From a virus: DNA of 43,088 nucleotides. The notes below the pieces were generated by a model, which was not told the DNA's origin, ran no database searches, and was given only the letters and a program-made list of their open reading frames with translations. This document shows, piece by piece, positions 33,965 through 42,839 of this stretch. The stretch lies in the IMG/VR virus record IMGVR_UViG_3300028422_001989, positions 1 through 43,088 of that record. One strand, 5' to 3'. The translations under genes were made by a program, and so were the position numbers. Each line of letters begins with the position of its first letter. Position 1 is the stretch's first letter.

Positions 33965-35299
33965 ATGAGATTGACATTTGAATACACACAGACAATAGGG
34001 CAAGGCTTATCACCGCAGGTGGTTCATATGATGGATAACGGTTTAAAGGTTATCTATATCTCGGATGATGGGTTGGTGAAAGGGCTTGAAGCGTTCCCAA
34101 ACCTCGGTTTGTATGACAATCTGACTTACAAGGATAAAGGCAGAATTTCCGCTGATTTCGGGGTGTCAAAACCTTCCCTCAAAAAGGTTGCCCATTATGG
34201 CGCTTATGGCTTTTGGAGTGCCGAAGAAATGCACAAGTTTGTCATGTATATGCTCCCCACGGATGTTTCACATACTCTTTTGAACGGCAACCTCTCCTGT
34301 TCCAAGGGGAGCGTTATATCGCAGCTTTCAGTCAGCCTTCAAAACGCAGGCGGTGAACTGATTGGCAGCAGACGGTGTGTTATCGCGCCAAACACAATCC
34401 TGGAGTTTTACTTCAGCCTTGGAAGCAGCGGAGAACTTTCCATGGGGCGCTTTTATATTGACAGAACGTCTGTCGGTTACCCGGAACAGAGCATATCAGT
34501 TACGGCAAGAAACGCAATCGGGAAACTACTAAAAGAACAGACCTTTGATGACAACACTGCTTTCACCGCATCAACCTTGAAGGATAATCTGACTGCTGTT
34601 TTAACACTTGCCGGGGTTGAGAATTTCTTTGTTGCAGACCAGCAAAAGCCTTGGAAACTGACCTTTGAACCGCAGGTAGCAATCCTTGACGGGATTCAGA
34701 ATGTCATACAGCTGCTGCCCGGCTGGCAGATATCCGAAAATACAGACGGAACGGTCGGTATCGGACCCGTCACTGATGGGCGCTTTGAACAGCCGTCCAC
34801 TTATATTTTTGAACGGGACAAATCCTGCTGGAGCTATGATATTGAATATGATGACGAGCAAACCGTAAGCAAATTATGCATCACCTGCAAAGAGCCTGCC
34901 AACACCGTGTTCCGGCAGTTACCGCCTCATAAATGGTGGGTATCTCCACCTAACAAGACAATGTATATCACCGTGCCGGACGGCACTTCCCTTGCCGATA
35001 TGAACGCTTATGCCGATGAACTGACCGAGTCGGTTGCCGTATCAGGCAGAATAGAAAGTTTTGTCGGTATTTTTACCCCTCATATGCTTATTGGCGATGT
35101 GGTGGAATTGGTGGAGCCAGACGGAAAGCGCAGCATGATTGGAACAGTGACTTCCGTTAAGCACAACCTCGGCAGAAGCGGTTTTTACACTGAATTCTCG
35201 GTTGACAGCGGCGGGAGAAAAGGCAAACCTTTCTTGAAGGATTTAATGGGTCAGATTTCAGGCAGCAGAAAAACTGACGGCGTGGTTATATCGCTATAA
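33965..35299 (+). CDS. tail tip/baseplate hub-like protein
   Basis: A 444-residue protein, last in the tail gene series. Features resemble hub proteins (gp27/Tal-like): two similar beta domains, the segment FYFSLGSSGELSMGRFYIDRTS, ISVTARNAIGKLLKEQTFD, and a C-terminal FTPHMLIGDVVELVEPDGKRSMIGTVTSVKHNL typical of beta-barrel hub ends. No peptidase motif seen. GGGGG lies upstream of the ATG. A terminator follows. Hub role is inference from place and pattern. Confidence 0.65.
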   Translation: MRLTFEYTQTIGQGLSPQVVHMMDNGLKVIYISDDGLVKGLEAFPNLGLYDNLTYKDKGRISADFGVSKPSLKKVAHYGAYGFWSAEEMHKFVMYMLPTDVSHTLLNGNLSCSKGSVISQLSVSLQNAGGELIGSRRCVIAPNTILEFYFSLGSSGELSMGRFYIDRTSVGYPEQSISVTARNAIGKLLKEQTFDDNTAFTASTLKDNLTAVLTLAGVENFFVADQQKPWKLTFEPQVAILDGIQNVIQLLPGWQISENTDGTVGIGPVTDGRFEQPSTYIFERDKSCWSYDIEYDDEQTVSKLCITCKEPANTVFRQLPPHKWWVSPPNKTMYITVPDGTSLADMNAYADELTESVAVSGRIESFVGIFTPHMLIGDVVELVEPDGKRSMIGTVTSVKHNLGRSGFYTEFSVDSGGRKGKPFLKDLMGQISGSRKTDGVVISL

Positions 35300-35323
35300 A
35301 TTACTGCCAAATACAGCGGTACG

Positions 35324-35354
35324 GCATCTTTGCTAAATGCAGAGGTGCTTTTTT
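35324..35354 (+). terminator. terminator after tail genes
   Basis: GCATCTTTGC/GCAGAGGTGC (10 pairs, two G-T) around TAAAT, followed by TTTTTT. Ends or attenuates the structural operon before the lysis genes. Confidence 0.8.
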
Positions 35355-35387
35355 ATATATCCAAATTAAAAAAACGGAGGTAATTTC

Positions 35388-35801
35388 ATGAAAGACATTT
35401 GGAACTTAATTCAAGTCGGCATTGCCGCAATTGGCGGGTGGCTCGGGTATTTTCTCGGAGGGTGGGATGGCTTTTTGTATGCGTTGCTTGCATTTGTAGT
35501 GATCGACTACATCACCGGGCTGATGTGTGCGGTACTCGATAAAAAACTGTCCAGTGAGGTCGGCTTCCGGGGAATATTCAAAAAGGTGATTATGTTTGCC
35601 CTTGTCGGCGTTGGACACATCATTGATAGAAGCATTATCGGAGATGGCTCTGTTATCAGAACAGCGGTCATCTTTTTTTATCTTTCGAATGAAGGTGTAT
35701 CCATACTCGAAAATGCGGCACACATCGGATTGCCTATCCCCGACAAATTGAAGGACATTTTAGAACAGCTCCATAACAAAAGCGATGAGGAGGACAAGTA
35801 A
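35388..35801 (+). CDS. holin, TcdE/Cph1 (phage_holin_4_1) family
   Basis: A 137-residue membrane protein with hydrophobic segments at about residues 8-28, 30-50, 68-85 and 92-105, and the family signature FVVIDYITGLMCAVLDKKLSSEVGFRGIFKKV. A charged C-terminal tail (KSDEEDK) faces the cytoplasm. It times lysis by opening the membrane for the amidase encoded next (no gap). Confidence 0.92.
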   Translation: MKDIWNLIQVGIAAIGGWLGYFLGGWDGFLYALLAFVVIDYITGLMCAVLDKKLSSEVGFRGIFKKVIMFALVGVGHIIDRSIIGDGSVIRTAVIFFYLSNEGVSILENAAHIGLPIPDKLKDILEQLHNKSDEEDK

Positions 35802-36581
35802 ATGAATCTGAAAAAACTGATACTTACAAACAATTCCTGCTATAAGGCAGGTCGCACCATAACCCCAAAAGGTATTATGGTACATTCCACCGGGGCGAAT
35901 AATCCGAACCTGAAACGCTATGTCGGCCCAGATGATGGTTTCCTCGGCAAAAACCAGTACAACAACCACTGGAATCAGGATAAACCGGATGGCAGACAGG
36001 TTTGCGTCCACGGCTTCATCGGCAAGCTGGCAGACGGCAGCATCGCAACCTACCAGACGCTCCCTTGGAACTGGCGCGGTTGGCATGCCGGAGGTTCGGC
36101 AAATGATACACATATCGGCTTTGAAATCTGCGAGGATGGTCTGACCGATACCTCGTATTTTAATGCCGTATACAAGGAAGCGGTGGAACTTTGCGTGTAT
36201 CTTTGCAAGCAGTACAACCTTACCGAAAAGAACATCATCTGCCATAGCGAGGGCTGCAAATTGGGCATAGCCAGTAACCACAGCGATGTTATGCACTGGT
36301 TTCCGAAGTATGGCAAGTCGATGGATACCTTTAGAGAAGATGTTCGCAAAGGACTTGTAGTAACAGCTCCCGCTCCAAATCCGTCCTCGGGATTCTCAGT
36401 CGGTGACAAAGTCATCCTCAATGGCTCGCTCTATTCTGACAGCTACGGAGGTGGGAAAGGCCGCTCTTTCCAGAACAAGACTTGCACTGTCACTCGCATT
36501 GTTGATACAAAGCGCAAATGCCCGTATCTGCTGGACAACGGACTGGGCTGGGTACCGAAGGACAGTATACTCAAAGCATAA
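35802..36581 (+). CDS. N-acetylmuramoyl-L-alanine amidase endolysin
   Basis: A 259-residue endolysin. The N-terminal Amidase_2/PGRP domain carries zinc ligands His 28 (MVHSTG) and the NHSDVMHWF group (about 159-167), with WRGWHAGG and CHSEG. It cuts the bond between muramic acid and the peptide. The C-terminal part (about 195-259) is SH3-like (FSVGDKVILNGSLYSDSYG...GLGWVPKDSI), a wall-binding domain. No signal peptide, so export needs the holin. Confidence 0.95.
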   Translation: MNLKKLILTNNSCYKAGRTITPKGIMVHSTGANNPNLKRYVGPDDGFLGKNQYNNHWNQDKPDGRQVCVHGFIGKLADGSIATYQTLPWNWRGWHAGGSANDTHIGFEICEDGLTDTSYFNAVYKEAVELCVYLCKQYNLTEKNIICHSEGCKLGIASNHSDVMHWFPKYGKSMDTFREDVRKGLVVTAPAPNPSSGFSVGDKVILNGSLYSDSYGGGKGRSFQNKTCTVTRIVDTKRKCPYLLDNGLGWVPKDSILKA

Positions 36582-36599
36582 TAGTATTTTTTTTACATT

Positions 36600-36643
36600 G
36601 CCGCTCGTTAGGTTTAATAACCTGGCGGGCGGCTTTATTTTTT
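36600..36643 (+). terminator. strong terminator after lysis genes
   Basis: GCCGCTCGTTAGGTT pairs over its full 15 bases with AACCTGGCGGGCGGC (three G-T pairs) around TAAT, followed by TTTATTTTTTT. End of the late operon. Confidence 0.9.
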
Positions 36644-36668
36644 TATGGTCACCCACTTTTATTTTTCC

Positions 36669-36715
36669 GGTACTCAAACCACCCTCTTCTGTCCTTTGGA
36701 TAGTGAAGGGAGTGG
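36669..36715 (+). ncRNA. recurring RNA motif, copy D
   Basis: GGTACTCAAA (36669-36678) followed by CCACCCTCTTC (36679-36689), TGTCCTTTGGATAG and GAAGGGAGTGG (36705-36715). The two flanking segments pair apart from one mismatch. The GGGAG that would serve as the ribosome site of the next gene is inside the right arm of the stem, so folding could block translation. Confidence 0.5.
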
Positions 36716-36721
36716 TAAAAC

Positions 36722-36919
36722 ATGATTGATGAAAAGCCGGAAATCGAAAATAAGACTGTTCCACAGGAGCAATTGCAGCGTGAAGTGGATTATGCAAGGG
36801 CACAGCGGGTGCTTAAGTCCATGCTTGAAAATGGACTTATTTCCTTGTCGGAATTCAACAAGATAACAGCGTTAAACCGCCAATCTTTCTCTCCTGCGCT
36901 GGCACAGATTATGCCCTAA
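36722..36919 (+). CDS. SHOCT domain small protein
   Basis: A 65-residue protein with a C-terminal SHOCT-like helix pair (QRVLKSMLENGLISLSEFNKITALNRQSF). Similar small proteins stand just ahead of serine recombinase cassettes on Bacillota elements. Its ribosome site lies within RNA motif copy D. It could help recombination or oligomerise; function is not established. Confidence 0.75.
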   Translation: MIDEKPEIENKTVPQEQLQREVDYARAQRVLKSMLENGLISLSEFNKITALNRQSFSPALAQIMP

Positions 36920-36924
36920 AACCG

Positions 36925-36953
36925 TTGATATTACTTAGGTTTAGAGGTAATAT
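36925..36953 (+). promoter_or_regulatory. promoter with overlapping dyad for recombinase operon
   Basis: TTGATA (36925-36930), 17 bases, TAATAT (36948-36953). The inverted repeat ATATTAC/GTAATAT (36928-36934 with 36947-36953) covers parts of both boxes, an ideal repressor site. AAGGAGGTGAT and the TTG start follow directly. Confidence 0.6.
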
Positions 36954-36978
36954 GTGACACTGACAAGGAGGTGATAGT

Positions 36979-38541
36979 TTGAAAAAGGTAACAAAAATCG
37001 CTCAAAATAATGATAATCATACCGAACATTCCAAACTGCGTGTTGCGGCATATTGCCGCGTATCCACCGATAGCGATGATCAGCTGGTCAGCCTTGAAAC
37101 ACAAATAAAGCACTATGAATCCTACATCAATGCAAATCCCGACTGGGAGTTTGCAGGGCTTTATTATGACGAAGGCATCACCGGCACAAAAAAGGAAAAA
37201 CGTCCTGAATTGCTTCGGATGATTGCCGACTGTGAAAATAAGCAAATAGACTTCATCGTAACTAAATCAATCAGCCGGTTTGCCAGGAACACTACCGACT
37301 GCCTGGAACTGGTGAGAAAGCTACTTGACCTCGGTATATGTATTTATTTTGAGAAAGAAAACATAAACACCGGGTCAATGGAAAGTGAACTCATGCTGTC
37401 AATCCTAAGTGGACTGGCCGAAAGCGAGTCGGTCTCTATCTCGGAAAACAGCAAGTGGTCGGTAAAGCGCAGATTTCAAAACGGCACCTTTAAAATATCC
37501 TATCCTCCCTACGGTTATGAAACTGATGATGGGAAGTTGGTCGTGAACAAAACACAGGCTGATATTGTCCGTTTTATATTCGCTGAAATTTTGTCCGGTA
37601 AGGGCACCCACAAAATTGCGGATGAGTTGAACCGATGCAACATACCTTCCAAGAAAGGTGGTCGTTGGACGGCGACAACTATTCGTGGGATGGTAGGAAA
37701 CGAAAAATACTCCGGTGATGCCATTTTTCAAAAGACCTATACCGATGAGTATTTTAGTCGTCACTATAATTATGGTGAGCAAGAGCAATATCTTATGAAA
37801 AACCATCATGATGCGATTATCAGCCATGAAGATTTTGAAGCAGCACAGACCATCATTAATCAGCGCGGTAAAGAAAAAGGTGTGGTAAAGCATCATGGCA
37901 AATACCAGAACCGATACCCCTTTTCGGGTAAAATTATTTGCGGTAAGTGTGGCGGCAAATTCAAACGCCGCATCCATTCCACAGGCAGACATAATATTGC
38001 CTGGTGCTGTACCAACCACATATCGGACATCGGAAAATGCTCCATGAAATACATCCCCCAGTCCGATTTTGAATATGCTTTTGTCACTATGATGAACAAA
38101 CTCATTTTCGGACACCAGACAGTACTCAGACCACTGCTTATAGCCTTACGAGAAATAAACTCAGATGACAGTCTGGCAACCATACGGGAACTTGACAAAA
38201 AACTCGAAGAAAATGCAGAACAGAGAAATGTACTGGTCGGTCTTATGACCAAAGGCTACCTTGAGCCGGCAGTATATAAAAAGAGTAATAATGAACTTTT
38301 GCAGGAGGCAGAACGTATACAACGCCAGAAGGAATCCTTACTCCGCTTTTTGAACAGCGACAGTAAAAACCAGAGTGAAGTCAGTGCAATTCTGCAATAC
38401 GCTACCAAGGCGGCAATGTTGAAAGGCTTTGACAGTGATATTTTTGGGCGTTTTGTGGAGCGGATTATTGTTTACTCCCGAACGGAAATTGGGTTTGAAT
38501 TAAAATGCGGAATTACGCTGAAAGAAAGGTTGGTGAGATAA
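36979..38541 (+). CDS. large serine recombinase 1
   Basis: A 520-residue large serine recombinase. The resolvase domain carries the nucleophile Ser 29 (YCRVSTDS) and the [11 protein letters not shown] active-site block; next come the recombinase domain (about 175-300, PPYGYETDDGKLVVNKTQADIVRFIFAEIL), a zinc ribbon with four Cys (about 315-355) and a C-terminal coiled coil. Start is TTG behind an excellent AAGGAGGTGAT. It carries out integration or excision. The stop TAA is directly followed in the same frame by the ATG of the next gene. Confidence 0.95.
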   Translation: MKKVTKIAQNNDNHTEHSKLRVAAYCRVSTDSDDQLVSLETQIKHYESYINANPDWEFAGLYYDEGITGTKKEKRPELLRMIADCENKQIDFIVTKSISRFARNTTDCLELVRKLLDLGICIYFEKENINTGSMESELMLSILSGLAESESVSISENSKWSVKRRFQNGTFKISYPPYGYETDDGKLVVNKTQADIVRFIFAEILSGKGTHKIADELNRCNIPSKKGGRWTATTIRGMVGNEKYSGDAIFQKTYTDEYFSRHYNYGEQEQYLMKNHHDAIISHEDFEAAQTIINQRGKEKGVVKHHGKYQNRYPFSGKIICGKCGGKFKRRIHSTGRHNIAWCCTNHISDIGKCSMKYIPQSDFEYAFVTMMNKLIFGHQTVLRPLLIALREINSDDSLATIRELDKKLEENAEQRNVLVGLMTKGYLEPAVYKKSNNELLQEAERIQRQKESLLRFLNSDSKNQSEVSAILQYATKAAMLKGFDSDIFGRFVERIIVYSRTEIGFELKCGITLKERLVR

Positions 38542-38973
38542 ATGGGACATACACCATATGGCTACCGGATTGAAAACGGAAAAGCGGTAATTGATGAAAC
38601 AGCCAGCAAACAAGTAAAAACCCTGTTTCAGTCCTATCTGACAGGCGATTCATTAGCAACCGCTGCAAAGAAAGCTGGTATCAAAGCCTTCCATGCGGGA
38701 ATCGGAAAAAATCTTCAGAATACTCACTATCTCGGTGATGAATATTATCCAGCGATTATCGACCCGGACACTTTTGAAGCCGCACAGGAGGAACGCATCA
38801 AGCGGGCTGAAAAGCTTGGTCGTATTCGAGAACCAAAAGAAGAAATAAAGGTCGTCTATCCCACTTCCTTTCGCATCAGCGAAGGGACAAAGCGGTTTGA
38901 CGACCCGTTCCAGCAGGCGGAATACGCCTATAGTCTTATAGAAAGTGAGGTGCATGAAAATGGAGGTCAGTAA
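38542..38973 (+). CDS. recombinase-like protein lacking the catalytic domain
   Basis: A 143-residue protein similar only to the recombinase domain of large serine recombinases ([62 protein letters not shown]). The resolvase domain with the catalytic Ser and the zinc ribbon are absent. It is intact, not a frameshifted remnant, and lies between two full recombinases, so it may be an accessory DNA-binding subunit. Starts right after the previous stop in the same frame; overlaps the next gene by 14 bases. Confidence 0.8.
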   Translation: MGHTPYGYRIENGKAVIDETASKQVKTLFQSYLTGDSLATAAKKAGIKAFHAGIGKNLQNTHYLGDEYYPAIIDPDTFEAAQEERIKRAEKLGRIREPKEEIKVVYPTSFRISEGTKRFDDPFQQAEYAYSLIESEVHENGGQ

Positions 38974-40528
38974 GAATGTAACCGTGATCCCGGCAAGGAA
39001 GCATACCCGAAAGAGTAATGATGAAGAAAAACCAAAACTTCGGGTGGCTGCCTACTGCCGTGTTTCCACAGACAGCGATGAGCAATCCACCAGCTATGAA
39101 GCGCAGATTGAACACTATACTGCATATATTAATGCCTGTCCCGATTGGGAACTTGCCGGAATTTATGCCGACGATGGTATATCGGGAACTAACACAAAAA
39201 AGCGTGATGAATTCAACCGTATGATTGACGAATGCATGGCGGGTAATGTCGATATGGTTATTACAAAATCAATCAGCAGGTTTGCCCGAAATACACTTGA
39301 TTGCCTAAAATATATCCGTCAGCTGAAGGAAAAAAACATATCCGTCTATTTTGAAAAAGAAAACATCAACTCCATGGATTCAAAGGGCGAGGTCATGCTC
39401 ACAATTATGGCGTCACTTGCACAGCAGGAAAGCCAATCCTTAAGTCAGAACGTGAAGCTGGGTCTGCAATATCGTTACCAACAGGGTGAAATCCAAATCA
39501 ACTGCAAATGGTTTCTCGGATACACAAAAGATGAGAATAAACACTTGGTGGTAGTGCCAGAGGAAGCCGAAATTGTAAAGCGCATCTTCCGGGAATACCT
39601 TGAGGGAGCGAGTATGCTGAAAATCGCCCGCGGTTTGGAAGCGGACGGTATACAAAACGGAGCAGGTAAAGAAAAGTGGCACACCAGCAATATCAACACA
39701 ATTTTGCGGAATGAAAAGTACATCGGCGATGCCCTTTTGCAGAAAACCTACACCGTTGACTTCCTCACAAAAAAGCGGGTCAAGAATAACGGACTTGTAC
39801 CACAATACTATGTGGAAAACAGCCATGAAGCCATTATCCCGCGTGAAATTTTCATGCAGGTTCAGGAAGAACTGGTTCGGCGCCGAAGCGTTCATACCAG
39901 CAAGAATGGTAAAAACAGAACTTTTAGCAGTAACCATTGCTTTTCCCAGATGATATTCTGCGGCAACTGCGGCGAAGTGTTCCGCAGGGTCCACTGGAAC
40001 AACCGTGGCAAAAAGTCCGTGGTCTGGCGCTGCGTCAGTCGCCTGGAAAATACCGGACTGTTCTGCGATGCCCGCACGGTACTGGAAAGCACCATCGAGC
40101 GGGTACTGGTCACCGCTATCAACCAAACATTATGCGACAAAGACGAATTCCTTACCACCTTGCAGAGCAACATCAAAACTGTCCTATGTTATGAAAATAA
40201 TCAGACACTTGCTGATATCGAAAAACGGCTGGCAGAACTTCAGATGGAACTTCTGAAACTGGCAAACTCCAAAGCTGACTATGAGGATGTCGCAGATGAG
40301 ATTTACCGCCTACGTGAGCAAAAGCAACAGGTGCAAGTTGAAAATGCAGGGCGGGATGAATTGAAAAAACGCATTGCCGACATGGGCGCTTTTCTGCGGG
40401 AACAGCCCACCGCCCTGACCGAATACGATGAGCCGCTCGTCCGACGGCTGATTGAGAAAGTCACCGTTTTTGAGGGTAAGTTTACGGTGGAATTCAAATC
40501 CGGTGTGACCGTGGACGTGAATGAATAG
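38960..40528 (+). CDS. large serine recombinase 2
   Basis: A 522-residue recombinase with nucleophile Ser 36 (YCRVSTDS), [11 protein letters not shown], a recombinase domain ([35 protein letters not shown]), a zinc ribbon ([13 protein letters not shown]...WRCVSR...CDAR) and a coiled coil (about 405-455). It is clearly related to recombinase 1 but diverged. The ATG at 38960 has GAGG nine bases upstream; the ATG at 38954 is too near. The two enzymes may act as a heteromeric integration complex. Confidence 0.95.
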   Translation: MEVSKNVTVIPARKHTRKSNDEEKPKLRVAAYCRVSTDSDEQSTSYEAQIEHYTAYINACPDWELAGIYADDGISGTNTKKRDEFNRMIDECMAGNVDMVITKSISRFARNTLDCLKYIRQLKEKNISVYFEKENINSMDSKGEVMLTIMASLAQQESQSLSQNVKLGLQYRYQQGEIQINCKWFLGYTKDENKHLVVVPEEAEIVKRIFREYLEGASMLKIARGLEADGIQNGAGKEKWHTSNINTILRNEKYIGDALLQKTYTVDFLTKKRVKNNGLVPQYYVENSHEAIIPREIFMQVQEELVRRRSVHTSKNGKNRTFSSNHCFSQMIFCGNCGEVFRRVHWNNRGKKSVVWRCVSRLENTGLFCDARTVLESTIERVLVTAINQTLCDKDEFLTTLQSNIKTVLCYENNQTLADIEKRLAELQMELLKLANSKADYEDVADEIYRLREQKQQVQVENAGRDELKKRIADMGAFLREQPTALTEYDEPLVRRLIEKVTVFEGKFTVEFKSGVTVDVNE

Positions 40529-40538
40529 GTATAAAAAC

Positions 40539-40586
40539 AAACAAGGCACTCTACGATGTGATTTTGTGTAGGGTGCCTTGTTTTTT
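40539..40586. terminator. bidirectional terminator
   Basis: AAACAAGGCACTCTAC (40539-40554) pairs with GTAGGGTGCCTTGTTT (40568-40583), 16 pairs with one G-T, T run to 40586; A-rich on the other side, so it can serve both the recombinase operon and the convergent RES-like gene. Confidence 0.9.
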
Positions 40587-40619
40587 AGTATAAACATAAA
40601 GCAAATCTCATTATTCTCT

Positions 40620-42458
40620 TCACGATAAATGTAGTTTCTCAGCTAAAAGGTCTTTATCAAATCCTATCTGTACAAATTCATAGAAAGCTGTTCCATCAGG
40701 CGAAAAGATACTAACATCATTTTGCTTAATAAAAATTGGTGTTTTTATTGCTCCAATATTCATTTTAATCCATTCATCACTTTCTACAGGTATATCCCAA
40801 AAATCTTGAATTGAAACCTTGGCTTCCGTTGCGATTGTTTTCAAATATTCGACTGTATTATCATTAGAGTCTATTTTTTTAATAAAATGCAAAATGTGTT
40901 TTTCTCGCAACCACTTTAATGGTTCGATAATTTCAGTGCCATTAGAGTAAATCAATATTATTTCAGAGTGCGGATGTAAGTCATTCCAACAAAGCATTTT
41001 ATATTTATCAATTAGTTGTTCAATACTGTCGGTAGTTCCGTCTTTTCCTATAAATCTGTTATAAAGGTTTCTAAATATTTTACAGGCATCATTTAAATTC
41101 GAATCATTAATTATAAAAGGATCTTCTTTGTCATGTAATGCTTCATCGATATAGGTCTCCAATTGAAAGGCTTTTAGCTGATTACAATTGCTGTCGAGAG
41201 AATTCAACATATGTAATGCTAACTGCATATGTTGAGAACTTCCATTATCCAGCAAACTCATAAAGCAGCCACTAACATTCATCATTTTACTTAGTAAATT
41301 TTGAAGTTTCATAGGGAGCCGATATGCTCTCATAGCACTTCTTGTATCGCTGAGAAAGCTATATATAATCTCTCTATCGTGTTCATTATACATTTTATCG
41401 GTTATAGGAACTGTGAAAAATTTAGGCACAGTCCAGCAAAATTTATCTCTTAATATGTAACTGTACATCTTATCGTCATAGGGTTCAATAGCTGGAATGA
41501 CTATGTTATATGCACACCATTGACTTGGCCACATACTTGTATCAATACAAGTGAAATATGAAATACCTTGTACTACTAAATTATTGCGCTGAACCCACTG
41601 CATAAGCATTTGAGGAATAATGTATTCCTGTTTGTATGGAACCTTACCGCTCTGATTCACAAATGAACAAGCTAATATCAAAGGATAGATTTTCAAATAC
41701 TTGGTAACGACGTCTATCCAAAGGTCAAAATGATTATACTTTATGGATGTCCCCCAATTGCAAATTTCGTCTGGAGAATACAAAGAGAGGAATCGTAGTT
41801 CCTTGTCGAACAATCGGTTTTCAAAAGTCGAATCATAGCTATACTCATACTGATATTCAGAATAATAGTATTTTTGCGGATATCCGCATTCCTGCCAAGC
41901 TAAAGGAAGCATTGTCGATAAATACAGGCTTGGGAAACCCGCTAAACTGAATCGTTCGTTATTAGAATATGCCCGCTTGGAAAGCGGAAGATGGAATAGT
42001 TCATCTGCATTTTGCGAAATATTGTAAGATTCATATTCAACAGGCCTAACCCTAAAATATCGATATCCTGGAGTGGTGCGAAATCTTGTCCAAAAAGTCT
42101 GCTCATTAGTAGTTATTTGAACGTGGTCATCAATCGAACTGATAAAAATATCATCTTTTATTCTGCTCATCAATATATCAAATTCTTCTTGAGCATTTTT
42201 AAGATTAGCACTTTGGTAATGCTTTAATATATTAAGGAGAGAGTCTATATTTAATTTTGTTGCATCACAAATCTCAGACATTTTATGTTTAATTTTTGCT
42301 TCTTCATCATTCTTAAATTCTTCGCCGTTACATTGGAGAAGAAATGATACAAAGGCATCCGTTTCTTCTCTAAACTTGTCAGAAATAATAAAATCATTAT
42401 TAAAATACCTTTTAGGCAATGTTATTTTTCGCAACATCTCTTCTATTTTTAATGCCAT
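40620..42458 (-). CDS. RES-domain-like protein, candidate toxin/defence cargo
   Basis: A 612-residue protein. About residues 133-305 resemble the RES domain (NAD+ phosphorylase / ADP-ribosyltransferase-like toxins): FRVRP (Arg 136, 138), ELFHLP, ERFSLAGFPSLYLS (Arg 169), WQE (Glu 190) and EYIIPQMLMQWV...GISYFT, where the family Ser is apparently Thr. The N-terminal ~130 and C-terminal ~300 residues are unrecognised. Much more AT-rich than the phage genes and on the opposite strand. AGAAGG lies seven bases before the ATG at 42458; a TTG 24 bases upstream has no ribosome site. It ends at the bidirectional terminator. No antitoxin gene adjoins it. Confidence 0.7.
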   Translation of the reverse strand: MALKIEEMLRKITLPKRYFNNDFIISDKFREETDAFVSFLLQCNGEEFKNDEEAKIKHKMSEICDATKLNIDSLLNILKHYQSANLKNAQEEFDILMSRIKDDIFISSIDDHVQITTNEQTFWTRFRTTPGYRYFRVRPVEYESYNISQNADELFHLPLSKRAYSNNERFSLAGFPSLYLSTMLPLAWQECGYPQKYYYSEYQYEYSYDSTFENRLFDKELRFLSLYSPDEICNWGTSIKYNHFDLWIDVVTKYLKIYPLILACSFVNQSGKVPYKQEYIIPQMLMQWVQRNNLVVQGISYFTCIDTSMWPSQWCAYNIVIPAIEPYDDKMYSYILRDKFCWTVPKFFTVPITDKMYNEHDREIIYSFLSDTRSAMRAYRLPMKLQNLLSKMMNVSGCFMSLLDNGSSQHMQLALHMLNSLDSNCNQLKAFQLETYIDEALHDKEDPFIINDSNLNDACKIFRNLYNRFIGKDGTTDSIEQLIDKYKMLCWNDLHPHSEIILIYSNGTEIIEPLKWLREKHILHFIKKIDSNDNTVEYLKTIATEAKVSIQDFWDIPVESDEWIKMNIGAIKTPIFIKQNDVSIFSPDGTAFYEFVQIGFDKDLLAEKLHLS

Positions 42459-42563
42459 ATAGTCCCTTCTTTCAATTAGCAAACTTCCTGTTATTGCTAC
42501 TACCAGCTATTTAATTGAACTTCACATTTTTGTCACAACACTGCTTCATCAAACTTTTTTACT

Positions 42564-42593
42564 ATTATAATTGATAAGTTGTAAAAATGTAAA
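42564..42593 (-). promoter_or_regulatory. promoter for RES-like gene
   Basis: Minus strand TTTACA (42593-42588), 18-base spacer, TATAAT (42569-42564): near consensus. It leaves a leader of about 100 bases before the ATG. The repeat array begins 10 bases upstream of the -35 box. Confidence 0.7.
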
Positions 42594-42602
42594 ACTACGT
42601 CT

Positions 42603-42721
42603 ACATCCAACCTGCTCTGTCAACCTCGGATTTTTGAAAAAACATCTAATCTGCTCTGTACGCTACCTCTAACATCTAATCTGCTCTGTACCGAACACCT
42701 GACATCTAATCTGCTCTGTAC
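42603..42721. repeat. array of 20-nt direct repeats
   Basis: ACATCTAATCTGCTCTGTAC occurs exactly three times (42642-42661, 42672-42691, 42702-42721) at a strict 30-base period with differing 10-base gaps. A fourth, diverged copy lies at 42603-42622, 39 bases earlier. The array stands between the RES-like gene promoter and rlmD. Role unknown. Confidence 0.9.
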
Positions 42722-42788
42722 GGTTCAAAATTTGCCCTTTTGACTTATTCCCGTGAACCGATAATACCACAGTTTCTGATCATCGGTT
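42721..42788. other. overlapping inverted repeats downstream of rlmD
   Basis: CGGTTCA (42721-42727) pairs with TGAACCG (42754-42760), and AACCGAT (42756-42762) pairs with ATCGGTT (42782-42788). The two stems share bases and exclude each other. No clear T run, so not a standard terminator. Nothing else is seen between 42789 and 42839. Confidence 0.35.
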
Positions 42789-42839
42789 TTCAACCAGTAA
42801 AATTCACAAATCCCCTTATTTCAAGCCTTTTACACACAC

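Noticed and set aside
38542-38973. Degraded remnant of a third recombinase
   Set aside because: The frame is intact, has its own start, and is tightly coupled to both neighbours, so it looks like a maintained gene rather than a pseudogene.
42603-42721. CRISPR-like array
   Set aside because: Repeats are 20 bases with only 10-base gaps, there are three to four copies, and no cas gene is near.
42585-42740. Short plus-strand gene through the repeats (TSNLLC units)
   Set aside because: The frame is open and synonymous changes are suggestive, but it has no ATG, GTG or TTG start and no ribosome site.
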